NCBI GenBank assembly: GCA_027310565.1
Contig: DAIDAP010000015.1
Coordinates: forward strand, 62,001 to 126,000
Origin: Chloroflexota bacterium
Lineage (GTDB): Bacteria > Chloroflexota > Limnocylindria > P2-11E
Reading direction: 5' to 3'
DNA length: 64,000 nucleotides
Position numbers and translations under genes: made by a program. The notes below the pieces were generated by a model. It had not been told where the DNA came from and did not search any database. It worked only from the letters and a program-made list of their open reading frames with translations. Numbering within the stretch: position 1 is the first letter of the stretch; every line of letters begins with the position of its first letter. Below, in pieces: positions 1-7,581 of this stretch.

Positions 1-198
1 CTCGTGCCAGGTCATGCGCGGCTGGGCGGGGTTCGGCTGGACCTTCTCGAGCGGGATCTCGCGCACCGCCGTCGGCGTGCGCGCCGCGAGAAGGCTGATG
101 ATCCCGGGAGCGGTCTCCGTCTCCTGCTGGAAGATCCGCGTGCCGGCCCCGCGGAACGACTTCTTCGACGTGGACCGGCTCGGGCTACTTGTGAGCAC
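1..198 (-). CDS. parB: ParB chromosome-partitioning protein, N-terminal part
   Basis: ParB-type protein that would bind parS centromere sites and work with ParA in chromosome segregation. Only the first 66 codons lie in the window; the gene runs off the left edge. The start is a GTG at 198, preceded by a strong GGGAGGTGAT ribosome binding site, and it overlaps the 3' end of parA by 14 bases, so the two are translationally coupled. A basic, Ser-rich leader is followed near residues 48-66 by EIPLEKVQPNPAQPR, which matches the family opening (IPL..V.PNP.QPR). Identification rests on this motif and the parA neighbour. Confidence 0.85.
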   Translation of the reverse strand, partial: MLTSSPSRSTSKKSFRGAGTRIFQQETETAPGIISLLAARTPTAVREIPLEKVQPNPAQPRMTWHE

Positions 199-955
199 CG
201 ATCACCTCCCTGGCGAGGTCGACGAAGCTCTTCGCTGCGTCGGAGCGCGGCTCGTAATCGGTGATCGGGACGCCGGCCGTCGGCGCCTCCCCGATCTTCA
301 CGGACTGGCGGATCACGGTCTCGAAGACCTGGTGGTCGCCGAGATCGTGGAGCGAATCGAGCATGTCTCGCGCGAGGATCGTGCGGCTGTCGTAGAACGT
401 CGGCAGCAGCCCGAGCACCTTCAGGTTCGGGTTCAGCTTCATCTGCACCGTCTTGATGATCTTCAGCAGCGCGGCGACGCCCTTCAGCGCGTAGTACTGG
501 GTCTGCACCGGGATGATCACGCCGTCGGATGCGACGAGCGCGTTCAGGGTGAGCAGGCCGAGCGTCGGCGGGCAGTCGATGACCACGTACGCGTAGCGCT
601 GGACGATGTCCGCGCTCAGCTTGTCCCGCAGCGCCATCTCGCGTCCGATCGCGTTGAAGAGCTCGACCTCCGCCGCGGAGAGCTCGAGGGTCGACGGAGC
701 GACGTCGAGGCTCTTTGTCCTCGTGGGCCGGATGATCGACTCGAGCCGCACGTCCGGGTCGATGAGGACGTTCGCGACGTTCGCCTCGACGGTGTTGATG
801 TCGACGCCGAGGCCGACGGTGAGGTTGGACTGCGGATCGAGGTCGATGCACAGGACGCGCTTGCCGAGCGACGCGAGCGCGCCACCGAGGTTGATCGCGG
901 TCGTCGTCTTCCCGACGCCGCCCTTCTGGTTCGCGATCGCGATGACCTTGCCCAC
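185..955 (-). CDS. parA: ParA/Soj chromosome-partitioning ATPase
   Basis: ParA/Soj ATPase, 256 residues, usual family length. The GTG start at 955 has an AGGAGG ribosome binding site 6 bases upstream; the open frame extends further but without family similarity. A deviant Walker A KGGVGKTT is at residues 11-18, DLDPQSN near 38-44, and a Walker B-like VVIDCPPTLG near the middle. ATP-driven dimerisation on nucleoid DNA is the family role. It forms a coupled pair with parB and diverges from the tRNA gene at 1053. ParAB loci are often near the replication origin, but no dnaA boxes or origin were seen here. Confidence 0.95.
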   Translation of the reverse strand: MGKVIAIANQKGGVGKTTTAINLGGALASLGKRVLCIDLDPQSNLTVGLGVDINTVEANVANVLIDPDVRLESIIRPTRTKSLDVAPSTLELSAAEVELFNAIGREMALRDKLSADIVQRYAYVVIDCPPTLGLLTLNALVASDGVIIPVQTQYYALKGVAALLKIIKTVQMKLNPNLKVLGLLPTFYDSRTILARDMLDSLHDLGDHQVFETVIRQSVKIGEAPTAGVPITDYEPRSDAAKSFVDLAREVIGAHK

Positions 956-1034
956 GCGCTTCCTCCTGTCGCGTCCCCAGAACGACGCTACACGTGCGGA
1001 AGCGGCACGTGGCTCCCCTCGCGACGTCCGTCCG

Positions 1035-1040
1035 TAGCAT
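1035..1040 (+). promoter_or_regulatory. -10 element of the tRNA-Ile2 promoter
   Basis: TAGCAT lies 12 bases before the mature tRNA start. The same spacing is found for the tRNA-Val gene (TATCCT, 12 bases) and nearly so for tRNA-fMet (TACGAT, 11 bases). No convincing -35 is visible. Confidence 0.45.
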
Positions 1041-1052
1041 AAGGGCACGGGA

Positions 1053-1124
1053 GGGCCCATAGCTCAAGGGCGAGAGCGGGGGACTCATAATCCCTTGATC
1101 CAGGTTCGAGTCCTGGTGGGCCCA
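1053..1124 (+). tRNA. tRNA with anticodon CAT, probably tRNA-Ile2 (lysidine type)
   Basis: Complete cloverleaf: 7-bp acceptor stem GGGCCCA/TGGGCCC, D-arm GCTC/GAGC, anticodon arm GGGGA-CTCATAA-TCCCT with anticodon CAT at 1086-1088, and T-arm CCAGG-TTCGAGT-CCTGG. Only CC of CCA is encoded. Three tRNAs in this window carry CAT. This one resembles bacterial tRNA-Ile2: the anticodon-arm layout, including a G27-U43 pair, matches the E. coli molecule, and C4-G69 and C5-G68, reported TilS determinants, are present. It is therefore the likely substrate of the tilS product at 62514. The tRNA identity is certain; the Ile2 assignment is inference. Confidence 0.85.
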
Positions 1125-1173
1125 CCGCCGCGGATCCCATCCGACGACCGCCCCCGCCGCGGCGTGAGGCGGT

Positions 1174-1179
1174 CACAAT
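1174..1179 (+). promoter_or_regulatory. -10-like element, leaderless start of the PLP gene
   Basis: CACAAT ends 6 bases before the GTG start at 1186 and no ribosome binding site is present between them, so transcription probably starts at or next to the start codon. Confidence 0.4.
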
Positions 1180-1185
1180 CCCGGT

Positions 1186-2139
1186 GTGACCGTCTCCCTG
1201 GCGGACGTGGAGGCCGCACGCCCGGTCGTCGCGCCCCACGTGCACCGGACGCCCCTCCTGACCAGCCGCAGCCTCTCCGGGCGCATCGGTACGCCGGCCT
1301 ACCTCAAGGCCGAGAACCTCCAGCGCACCGGCTCGTTCAAGCCGCGCGGGGCCGTCAACGCCGTCGCCGGCCTCTCGAAGGAGGCACGCGCGAAAGGGAT
1401 CGTCACCATGAGCGCCGGGAACGCCGCGGCCGCCATCGCGTACGCGGCCTCCGCCGTGGGGGTGCCCGTGACGGTGGCCATGCCGGAGACCGCGCCGCGG
1501 ATGAAGATCGACGCCACGCGCGGCTACGGGGCCGAGGTCGTCTTCGCGCGCGACGTGACGGCGCTGCGCGCGCTCGTCGGTGAGCTCCAGGAGCGCAGCG
1601 GCGCCCACTTCCTGCACCCCTACGACGACGACGCCATGATCGCCGGGCACGGCACGCTCGCGCTCGAGGTGCTCGACGAGCTGCCCGACGCGGATGTCAT
1701 CGTCGCCGGCGTCGGCGGCGGCGGGCTCATCGCGGGCCTCGCCGTCGGCGCGACCCGCCGGCCGGGCGTCCGGGTCGTCGGGGTCGAGCCCGAGGGCGCC
1801 GCCGCCATGCGTCGCGCGCTCGACGCCGGCCGACCCGTCCCGCTCGACACGGTGCGGACCGTCGCCGACGGTCTCGCGGCGCCGATCGCGGGGACGCGGC
1901 CCCTCGATATCGTGCGGCGTCTCGTCGAGGACGTCGTCCTGGTGCCCGACGAGGTCATCCTCGAGGGGCTGCGCTTCCTCGCGGCGCGCGCGAAGCTCGT
2001 CGCGGAGCCCGCGGGCGCGGCGGCCGTCGGGGCGCTGCTCGCCGGACGCGTCCGCGTCGGGCCCGGCGAGCGCGTCGTCGCGATCGTCTCGGGCGGCAAC
2101 GTCGATCCGTCCCGCTTCGCCGAGCTCCTGCGCGCGTGA
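1186..2139 (+). CDS. PLP-dependent threonine dehydratase / serine racemase-like enzyme
   Basis: Fold-type II PLP enzyme of 317 residues, closest in pattern to catabolic threonine/serine ammonia-lyase or serine racemase. The PLP lysine is K52 in GSFKPRGAVNA; a glycine loop GVGGGGLIAG near residue 170 would hold the cofactor phosphate, and SGGN near the C-terminus is also typical. No ACT regulatory domain is present, which argues against the feedback-inhibited biosynthetic IlvA. The GTG start lacks a ribosome binding site and sits 6 bases after a -10-like CACAAT, suggesting a leaderless transcript. It overlaps the next gene by 4 bases. Whether it deaminates threonine/serine or racemises serine cannot be decided from sequence. 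Confidence 0.85.
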   Translation: MTVSLADVEAARPVVAPHVHRTPLLTSRSLSGRIGTPAYLKAENLQRTGSFKPRGAVNAVAGLSKEARAKGIVTMSAGNAAAAIAYAASAVGVPVTVAMPETAPRMKIDATRGYGAEVVFARDVTALRALVGELQERSGAHFLHPYDDDAMIAGHGTLALEVLDELPDADVIVAGVGGGGLIAGLAVGATRRPGVRVVGVEPEGAAAMRRALDAGRPVPLDTVRTVADGLAAPIAGTRPLDIVRRLVEDVVLVPDEVILEGLRFLAARAKLVAEPAGAAAVGALLAGRVRVGPGERVVAIVSGGNVDPSRFAELLRA

Positions 2140-2543
2140 AGGCGGTCCTCTTCGCCGACGGCGCGGCGCGCGGCAACCCCGGGCCGGCGGGCGCGGGCGC
2201 GGTCCTGCTCGACGGCGACGGCCGCGTCGTCGCGGAGCTGACGAAGTACCTCGGAAGGACGACGAACAACGTCGCCGAGTACAGCGCGCTCATCCTCGGG
2301 CTCGAGGAGGCGCGGCGGCGCGGCGTGGACGACATCGACGTGCGCATGGACTCGAGGCTCGTCGTGGAGCAGATGCGCGGCCTGTGGAAGATCAGGCATC
2401 CCAACATGAAGCCGCTGGCCCTCCGGGCCGGCGAGCTCCTCGCGTCGTTCCGCACGCGCTCCATCCGTCATGTGCCGCGCGACGACAACGCCATCGCCGA
2501 CGCGCTGTCGAACCGCGCCATCGACGAGGCCGGCCCGCCATGA
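2136..2543 (+). CDS. RNase H-fold ribonuclease
   Basis: Small ribonuclease HI-like protein, 135 residues, predicted to cut RNA in RNA-DNA hybrids. The four carboxylates are visible: D8 (FADGAARGNPGPA), E48 (NNVAEYSAL), D72 (VRMDSRL) and D122 (DDNAIADALSNRA). The opening and NN.AEY motif match the archaeal/Gram-positive RNase HI branch rather than E. coli RnhA, and there is no hybrid-binding N-terminal domain. The GTG start overlaps the upstream stop as GTGA, and the stop overlaps the next start as ATGA, so it is translated as part of a three-gene operon. Confidence 0.88.
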   Translation: MKAVLFADGAARGNPGPAGAGAVLLDGDGRVVAELTKYLGRTTNNVAEYSALILGLEEARRRGVDDIDVRMDSRLVVEQMRGLWKIRHPNMKPLALRAGELLASFRTRSIRHVPRDDNAIADALSNRAIDEAGPP

Positions 2544-3241
2544 CCGCGGAGCGGGACCCGCTCGCCGACCTCGTGTCGCGCAGCGTGGGCGGGCGCATCG
2601 CGGCGGTCGTGGCCGAGCCGCTCGCCGCGGAGGGCCTGGAGCGCAAGCGGCTCCGCTTCGAGCGGTCCGGAGCGGCCGCGACGGCGATCTTCGAGCGCGC
2701 CGCGCCCGGCGCGACGCTCGAGGCGCAGCTGCTGCCGTTCCTCGCGCGCAAGACCGACCGCGTGCCGGCGGTGTACTCGCGCGGCCTGCCGCCGCCGCAC
2801 GCACGGCTGGGACCCTGGGTCCTGCTGGAGGACGTCCTCGCCGGTGCGGACGCCTGCGACGATCCCGCGGCGATCGTGCGCGCCAAGGTCGAGATCGAAC
2901 GGGCGGTGGCGCCCGACCTCCCGGCGCTGCGGGCGCTGGGACTGCGCGAGCGGGGCCTGCCGGCGGCGCTCGCGGCGGCGCCGCGTGGTCTCGTCCACGG
3001 CGCGCTCGTCTGCGCGAACGCGCGGCGCGTCGAGCGCGGCGTGGTGATCGTGGGATGGTCGCGCGCGTTCCTCGGTCCGACCGTGATCGACGCGGCGACG
3101 CTGGCGCGGGACTGTCGGCGAAGGGGGGACGAGACGGCCGCGGCGGCCGTGCGCGACGCCTACCGGTCGGCGACGGGCGACGGAGACCGCGAGACGTGGC
3201 GCATCGCGACGGCACTCGGCGCCGGCGAGCCGGTAGAATAG
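2540..3241 (+). CDS. Degenerate phosphotransferase-like (APH-fold) protein
   Basis: Unrecognised 233-residue protein whose layout resembles aminoglycoside/choline-kinase-like phosphotransferases. VPAVYSRGLP followed by WVLLEDVLAG (near 75-103) looks like the family hinge, and LVHGALVCANA (151-161) lines up with the catalytic HGDxxxxN. The catalytic Asp is Ala155 here, and the metal-binding Asp of the usual IDW motif is Gly172 (IVGWSRAFLGP). If the alignment is right the protein is a pseudokinase. The ATG overlaps the RNase H stop, and the 3' end carries the -10 element of rnpB. Family assignment is inference from weak motifs. Confidence 0.6.
   Translation: MTAERDPLADLVSRSVGGRIAAVVAEPLAAEGLERKRLRFERSGAAATAIFERAAPGATLEAQLLPFLARKTDRVPAVYSRGLPPPHARLGPWVLLEDVLAGADACDDPAAIVRAKVEIERAVAPDLPALRALGLRERGLPAALAAAPRGLVHGALVCANARRVERGVVIVGWSRAFLGPTVIDAATLARDCRRRGDETAAAAVRDAYRSATGDGDRETWRIATALGAGEPVE
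3234..3239 (+). promoter_or_regulatory. -10 element for RNase P RNA
   Basis: TAGAAT lies inside the last codons of the upstream gene and ends about 6 bases before the P1 helix of rnpB. A clear -35 is not visible. Confidence 0.5.
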
Positions 3242-3243
3242 GG

Positions 3244-3534
3244 TTCCGAGCAGGCCAGACGGTCGCGGCGGCGAGAGCCGTCGAGGAAAGTCCGGACAGC
3301 ACAGGGCAGGGAAGCGGGTAACACCCGTCCGCCGCGAGGCGAGGACCAGCGCCACAGTGACGAACCCGCGCGAGCGGGGTGAAACGGGCAAGCTCTTCCC
3401 GCTGCAAGATCGCGTAAGGGGACCATGGCGTGGCCCGCGCCGTCCCCGGGTAGATCGCTAGAGACGGAGGGCGACCTCCGTCCCAGAGAGATGACCGTCC
3501 TTCGCCAGGATCCGGCTTATCGGCCTGCTCGGCC
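3244..3534 (+). ncRNA. rnpB: RNase P RNA, bacterial type A
   Basis: RNA subunit of RNase P, which matures tRNA 5' ends. The closing P1 helix is CCGAGCAGGCC at 3246-3256 paired perfectly with GGCCTGCTCGG at 3522-3532. Conserved core segments follow in order: GAGGAAAGTCCGGACA near 3281, CACAGGGCAG, GGGTAACACCC, CACAGTGACGAACC, GTGAAACGGGCAAGC near 3379, and AGAGAGATGACCGTCC near 3485. At about 290 nt it is shorter than most type A RNAs, so some peripheral helices are probably reduced. A TAGAAT -10 lies just upstream. Confidence 0.96.
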
Positions 3535-3550
3535 TGCCCGCCCGCCGCGA

Positions 3551-3580
3551 TTGACGGTCGGCGCCCGCGGTTGGTACTGT
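3551..3580 (+). promoter_or_regulatory. Housekeeping-type promoter with extended -10
   Basis: TTGACG (3551-3556), an 18-base spacer, then TACTGT (3575-3580) preceded by TGG, giving an extended -10. Predicted transcription start is near 3587. It stands alone in the gap after rnpB and points toward the intrinsic terminator at 3733-3764. Confidence 0.65.
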
Positions 3581-3586
3581 CGCCTG

Positions 3587-3764
3587 CGCACGCGGTCAGC
3601 GTGACGCTCGGAAAGGAAGTGGCGCAGCCGGTGATGTTCGCCTTCATGCCGCCTACCGCCGGGGGCCTCCCGCGGCGGAGCCTGCCCACTTCAGGGATGG
3701 TCTAGGGAGCTCGCCTCCCGCTCGGACGTCCGGACCGTGGGCAGTGCCCACGGTCTTTTGTTTT
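3587..3764 (+). ncRNA. Candidate small RNA or transcribed leader of about 178 nt
   Basis: The segment runs from a TTGACG/TACTGT promoter to a strong intrinsic terminator and has no plausible ORF. Internal structure includes AGCG-TGA-CGCT (about 3598-3608), a GC-rich nested hairpin starting CCGCC and ending GGCGG (about 3649-3678) and GGGAG-CTCGC-CTCCC (about 3705-3719). Size and layout are like 6S RNA, but I could not match the 6S central bubble, and it does not fit SRP RNA, tmRNA or a riboswitch I know. Because the terminator lies 31 bases before the ABC transporter gene at 3796, an attenuator or riboswitch for that gene is equally possible. Confidence 0.5.
3733..3764 (+). terminator. Rho-independent terminator
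   Basis: Perfect 10-bp stem GACCGTGGGC/GCCCACGGTC with an AGT triloop, followed by TTTTGTTTT. The T-rich tail is striking in this GC-rich sequence and is the clearest intrinsic terminator in the window. Confidence 0.9.
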
Positions 3765-3795
3765 GTCCGTCCCGAGGAGAAGGAGGAGAGCTGAC

Positions 3796-4632
3796 GTGAC
3801 CACCGAGACCGCACCCAGACCCGGCGACACGAGCCCACCGGCCGAGGCCCCGCGCGACGCGGTCGTCGCGGTCGGCGTGACGAAGGCGTTCGGCGGGCGC
3901 GGCAAGACCCGCCGCGCCGTGGACCGCGTCACGCTGCACGTCCGGCGCGGCGAGATCTACGGGCTCCTCGGCGCGAACGGCTCGGGGAAGTCGACGCTCA
4001 TCCGCGTGCTCTCGACGCTGCTCATCCCCGACGCGGGCGAGGTGCGCGTGTTCGGCCGCGACGTGCGGTCGGAGGAGCTCGCGGTGAAGCGGCTCATCAA
4101 CCGCGTGTCCGTCGACGCGTCCTTCTTCAAGAAGCTCTCGGCGATGGAGAACCTCGTCTACGCCGGCCGGCTCTACGGCGTCGCTCCGGGCGTCGCCCGC
4201 GAGAAGGCGTCGCGCATCCTCCGCCGGCTCGGCATCGCCGAAGAGCGCGTCGACGAGCCGCTCGAGAAGCTCTCGCGCGGCATGCAGCAGAAGGTGGCCA
4301 TCGCGCGCGCGTTCCTCACGGCGCCGATGCTGCTGCTCCTCGACGAGCCGACGACGGGCCTCGACATCCGCAGCAAGCGGGAGGTCCAGACGTTCGTGCG
4401 CGACCTCCGCGACGAGCACGACGCGACCATCCTGCTCACGACGCACGACCTCGACGAGGCGGAGCGCCTCGCCGACCGCATCGGCATCCTCCACGAGGGC
4501 CGTCTCGTCGCGGAGGGCACCAGCGCGGAGCTGCGCGCGCGCTACGGCGCGGGCGCGCTCGAGGACGTGTTCATGACCGCCACCGGCACGCGGCTCGACG
4601 ACGCGGACATGGCCGAGGGGCCGGCGACGTGA
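3796..4632 (+). CDS. ABC transporter ATP-binding protein
   Basis: ATPase subunit of an ABC-2-type exporter, 278 residues. Walker A GANGSGKST near residues 59-67, signature LSRGMQQK, Walker B LLLLDEPTTGLD and the switch His in LLTTHDLDEAE are all intact. A 20-residue Pro/Thr-rich tail precedes the domain. The start is GTG 3796, with AGGAGG 9 bases upstream. Subfamily patterns match drug/Nod-factor/ABC-2 exporters, but the substrate is not predictable. It overlaps its permease by 4 bases, and expression may be influenced by the terminator immediately upstream. Confidence 0.92.
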   Translation: MTTETAPRPGDTSPPAEAPRDAVVAVGVTKAFGGRGKTRRAVDRVTLHVRRGEIYGLLGANGSGKSTLIRVLSTLLIPDAGEVRVFGRDVRSEELAVKRLINRVSVDASFFKKLSAMENLVYAGRLYGVAPGVAREKASRILRRLGIAEERVDEPLEKLSRGMQQKVAIARAFLTAPMLLLLDEPTTGLDIRSKREVQTFVRDLRDEHDATILLTTHDLDEAERLADRIGILHEGRLVAEGTSAELRARYGAGALEDVFMTATGTRLDDADMAEGPAT

Positions 4633-5465
4633 CCGGCGGCATCGGCGGCCAGCTCGGCCTCGCCTACGCCTTCGTCGAGCGCGAGATCGCGCTCAGCAAG
4701 CGGTACTGGGCGTGGGAGGTCGTCTGGGTCGTGTACGGGATCGTCACGTCCCTCTCCGTCACCTACATCGGCGTGGCCGCGCCGGCGATCACCGGTGGGA
4801 CGGTGGACCAGGCGGCGGTCTCGCGCTTCGTCCTGTACCTCCTCGTCGGCACGATCGCGTGGCGCTTCCTCGGGATCATCTTCGACAACATCAGCGAGGT
4901 CATCGCGTGGGAGCGGTGGGAGGGCACGATCGAGTACACGTTCATGTCGCCGGTGCCGCGCCTCACCCATCTGCTCGGCATGTGCGCGGCGACGCTCGTC
5001 CGCGCACTGGTGTTCAGCGTCGTGACGCTCGCGGCCATCGCGCTGTTCGTGCCCGTCGACCTCTCGCGGGCGAACGCGCTCTCGGCGCTCGCGCTGCTCG
5101 CCGTCGGCGTCCTCGCGTTCGTCGGTCTGGGGATCGCGTGCGCGGCGTTCCCGCTCATGTGGCCCGAGAAGGGCCTGCAGATGTCGTACATCGTCCAGGC
5201 GGTCGTCCTGCTCGTCTCCGGGGTCTACTACCCGGTCGACGTGCTGCCCGGGTGGCTCGGCGCGCTGTCGGCGCTCTCGCCCGCGACCTACGTCATCCGC
5301 GGCATGCGCTCGGCGCTCATGGACGGCGCGGACCTCCTCTCGCTCTGGCCGGAGATCTGGCCGGCGCTCTCGATCGGCGTGCTCTCGATCCCGCTCGGGC
5401 TCGCCCTCTTCGTCCGCGTCGAGCGGTATGCGAAGCGGACCGGCCGCCTCAAGCGCAGCGGCTGA
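4629..5465 (+). CDS. ABC-2 type transporter permease
   Basis: Membrane subunit of the exporter encoded with the preceding ATPase, 278 residues with about six hydrophobic segments (for example VVWVVYGIVTSLSVTYIGVAA near 37-57 and ALLAVGVLAFVGLGIACAAF near 155-175). YYPVDVLPGWLGALSALSPATYVIRGMR near the C-terminus is characteristic of ABC-2 permeases. The GTG start overlaps the ATPase stop, so the two subunits should be made in step. No binding protein or periplasmic partner is encoded nearby. Confidence 0.9.
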   Translation: MTGGIGGQLGLAYAFVEREIALSKRYWAWEVVWVVYGIVTSLSVTYIGVAAPAITGGTVDQAAVSRFVLYLLVGTIAWRFLGIIFDNISEVIAWERWEGTIEYTFMSPVPRLTHLLGMCAATLVRALVFSVVTLAAIALFVPVDLSRANALSALALLAVGVLAFVGLGIACAAFPLMWPEKGLQMSYIVQAVVLLVSGVYYPVDVLPGWLGALSALSPATYVIRGMRSALMDGADLLSLWPEIWPALSIGVLSIPLGLALFVRVERYAKRTGRLKRSG

Positions 5466-5490
5466 CCGGGACCCGCACGGCGCCGGACGG

Positions 5491-5496
5491 TACGCT
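5491..5496 (+). promoter_or_regulatory. -10-like element, leaderless start of the oligopeptidase gene
   Basis: TACGCT ends 6 bases before the ATG at 5503. No ribosome binding site lies between it and the start codon. Confidence 0.45.
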
Positions 5497-5502
5497 GACC
5501 GC

Positions 5503-7581
5503 ATGGTGCGCGTTCCGCCGCCGCCCGCGACCAGGCGCGACGGCGTCGTCGACGTCTGGCACGGCGAGCGGCTCGCCGATCCCTACCGCTGGCTCGAGGG
5601 CGCGTCCGGCGAGATCGCGCGCTGGACCGATCTCCAGAACGCCCGCACCCGGTCCGTCCTCGACGCGCTGCCCGCGCGCGCGGCGCTCGCGTCGCGGCTG
5701 CGCGTCCTGCTCGCGGTCGGGCTGCTCGGCGGGCCGCGCCCCGCCGGTCCGTGGGTGTTCCACACGCGACGGGCCGGCGCGCAGCGCCAGTCGGTCCTGT
5801 ACGTGCGGGATGGCCCCGAGGGCGCGGACCGCGCGCTCGTCGATCCGAACACGCTCGACGACGCCGGCCTGGTCACGCTCGACTGGTACTTCCCGTCGCA
5901 CGACGGGCGTTTCGTCGCGTACGGGCTCTCGCGCGGCGGCGACGAGATGAGCACGCTGCACGTCGTGGAGACGGCCGCGGGCCGGGTGCTCGAGGAGCGC
6001 ATCCCGCACACGCAGCGCGCGAGCGTCGCGTGGGCCGGCGACGGCTTCTACTACGCGGTGCATCCCGCGCCCGGGAGCGTGCCCGCGGGGGACGAGCACT
6101 ACCACCGCCGGATCCGCTACCACGCGCTCGGGTCGGACCACGCGCACGACGAGCTGGTCTTCGGCGAGGGCCGCGCCAAGGAGGACATCCTGGCGGTGCA
6201 GACGTCGCCGGACGGGCGGTGGGTGCTCCTCGAAGCGTTCCGCGGCTGGGTCCAGAGCGACGTCTACCTCCTCGACCGCCGCGCGCCCGGGAGGGGGCCG
6301 CGCACGGTCGTCGAGGGGGAGGACGGGCTCACCGGCGGCGTCGTCGACGACGACGCGCTGTGGCTGCGCACGAACCTCGGGGCACCCAACTACACCATCG
6401 TCAGCGCACCGTGCGAGGGGCCCGAGCGCTCGTCGTGGCGCACCGTCGTTCCCGAGGGCGAGCACGCGATCGAGCTGTTCGCGCTCACGCGGCACGGCGT
6501 CGCCGTGGCGACGCTGGAGCGGGCGACGTCGCGCGTGGCGCTCTGGTCGCGGGACGGCGGCGCGCACGTCGACGTGCGCCTCCCGGGCCCGGGCACCGTG
6601 ACGGAGCTGCACGGCGATCGCCGCGGCGACCGCGCGTTCCTCACGTTCGAGTCGTTCACCACGCCACCGCTCGCGCTCGCCGTCGAGCGCGACGGTGCCT
6701 CGCGCGAGATCGTGCGGCTCGCGGCGCCGTCCGGCCTCGACACGTCGCGCATCGCCGTCGAGCAGACGACGTACGCCTCGAAGGACGGGACGCCGATCAC
6801 GATGTTCCTCGTCCATCGCGACGACGTCCGGCCGACCGGTGCCGTGGCGACGATCCTCTCCGGCTACGGGGGGTTCAACATCGCGCGCACGCCCCAGTAC
6901 TTCGCGGGCGTGGCCGCCTGGGTCGAGTCCGGTGGGCTGTTCGCTCTGCCGAACCTGCGCGGCGGCGGCGAGTACGGCGAGCGGTGGCACCGGGACGGGA
7001 TGCTCGGCCGCAAGCAGAACGTGTTCGACGACTTCCACGCGGCGGCGGAGGCGCTCGTCCGCGCGGGGTGGACGGACGCGGCGCACCTCGGCGTGTCCGG
7101 CGGGTCGAACGGCGGCCTGCTCACCGGCGCCGCGCTCACGCAGCGGCCGGAGCTGTTCGCGGCGGTGTACTGCGCCGTGCCGCTGCTCGACATGCTGCGC
7201 TACCAGCGCTTCCTCATCGCGCGGTTCTGGATCGCGGAGTACGGCTCCGCGGAGGACCGCGAGCAGTACCGCTGGCTGCGGGCGTACTCGCCGTACCACC
7301 GCGTGCGCGAGGGGGTGCGCTACCCGGCGGTGCTGCTCACGACCGCGGAGGGGGACAGTCGCGTGGATCCGATGCACGCGCGGAAGATGGCCGCGCGCAT
7401 GCAGTCGGTGACCGCGGAGGATCCGGACGCCGTCGTCCTGCTCCGCGTCGAGCGCGAGGCCGGCCACGGGATCGGAAAGCCGCTGGACAAGCAGGTCGAG
7501 GACCTCGCCGACCAGTACGCGTTCCTCGCCTGGCGGCTGGGGCTGGACGTTCCCGCCTCGGCTATGCTCGCTTCAGGGTGA
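5503..7581 (+). CDS. Prolyl oligopeptidase family serine peptidase (S9)
   Basis: Cytoplasmic S9 peptidase of 692 residues, about the length of classic prolyl oligopeptidases, expected to cleave short peptides after proline. The N-terminus DPYRWLEG is the family signature, followed by a beta-propeller region and an alpha/beta-hydrolase domain. The nucleophile is Ser535 in GVSGGSNGGLLTG; GDSRVDPMHARKM holds the Asp and REAGHGIGKP the His. No signal peptide is present. The ATG start has no ribosome binding site but follows a TACGCT -10-like element by 6 bases. The stop overlaps the next gene as GTGA. Confidence 0.93.
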   Translation: MVRVPPPPATRRDGVVDVWHGERLADPYRWLEGASGEIARWTDLQNARTRSVLDALPARAALASRLRVLLAVGLLGGPRPAGPWVFHTRRAGAQRQSVLYVRDGPEGADRALVDPNTLDDAGLVTLDWYFPSHDGRFVAYGLSRGGDEMSTLHVVETAAGRVLEERIPHTQRASVAWAGDGFYYAVHPAPGSVPAGDEHYHRRIRYHALGSDHAHDELVFGEGRAKEDILAVQTSPDGRWVLLEAFRGWVQSDVYLLDRRAPGRGPRTVVEGEDGLTGGVVDDDALWLRTNLGAPNYTIVSAPCEGPERSSWRTVVPEGEHAIELFALTRHGVAVATLERATSRVALWSRDGGAHVDVRLPGPGTVTELHGDRRGDRAFLTFESFTTPPLALAVERDGASREIVRLAAPSGLDTSRIAVEQTTYASKDGTPITMFLVHRDDVRPTGAVATILSGYGGFNIARTPQYFAGVAAWVESGGLFALPNLRGGGEYGERWHRDGMLGRKQNVFDDFHAAAEALVRAGWTDAAHLGVSGGSNGGLLTGAALTQRPELFAAVYCAVPLLDMLRYQRFLIARFWIAEYGSAEDREQYRWLRAYSPYHRVREGVRYPAVLLTTAEGDSRVDPMHARKMAARMQSVTAEDPDAVVLLRVEREAGHGIGKPLDKQVEDLADQYAFLAWRLGLDVPASAMLASG

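Noticed and set aside
12-1088. Long Arg/Asp-rich open frames on both strands over parA
   Set aside because: High GC leaves all frames open; only the 185-955 minus frame has ParA motifs and a ribosome binding site.
1620-3689. A 689-codon open frame on the minus strand over the PLP/RNase H genes and rnpB
   Set aside because: Its composition is Arg/Ala/Pro-rich with no motifs, and it crosses the RNase P RNA. It is a shadow frame.
3587-3764. Signal recognition particle RNA or cobalamin riboswitch in the gap after rnpB
   Set aside because: A GGAAAGGAAG stretch recalled SRP RNA, but the GGAA tetraloop is not closed properly and the helix does not form. The B12-box pattern is also absent.
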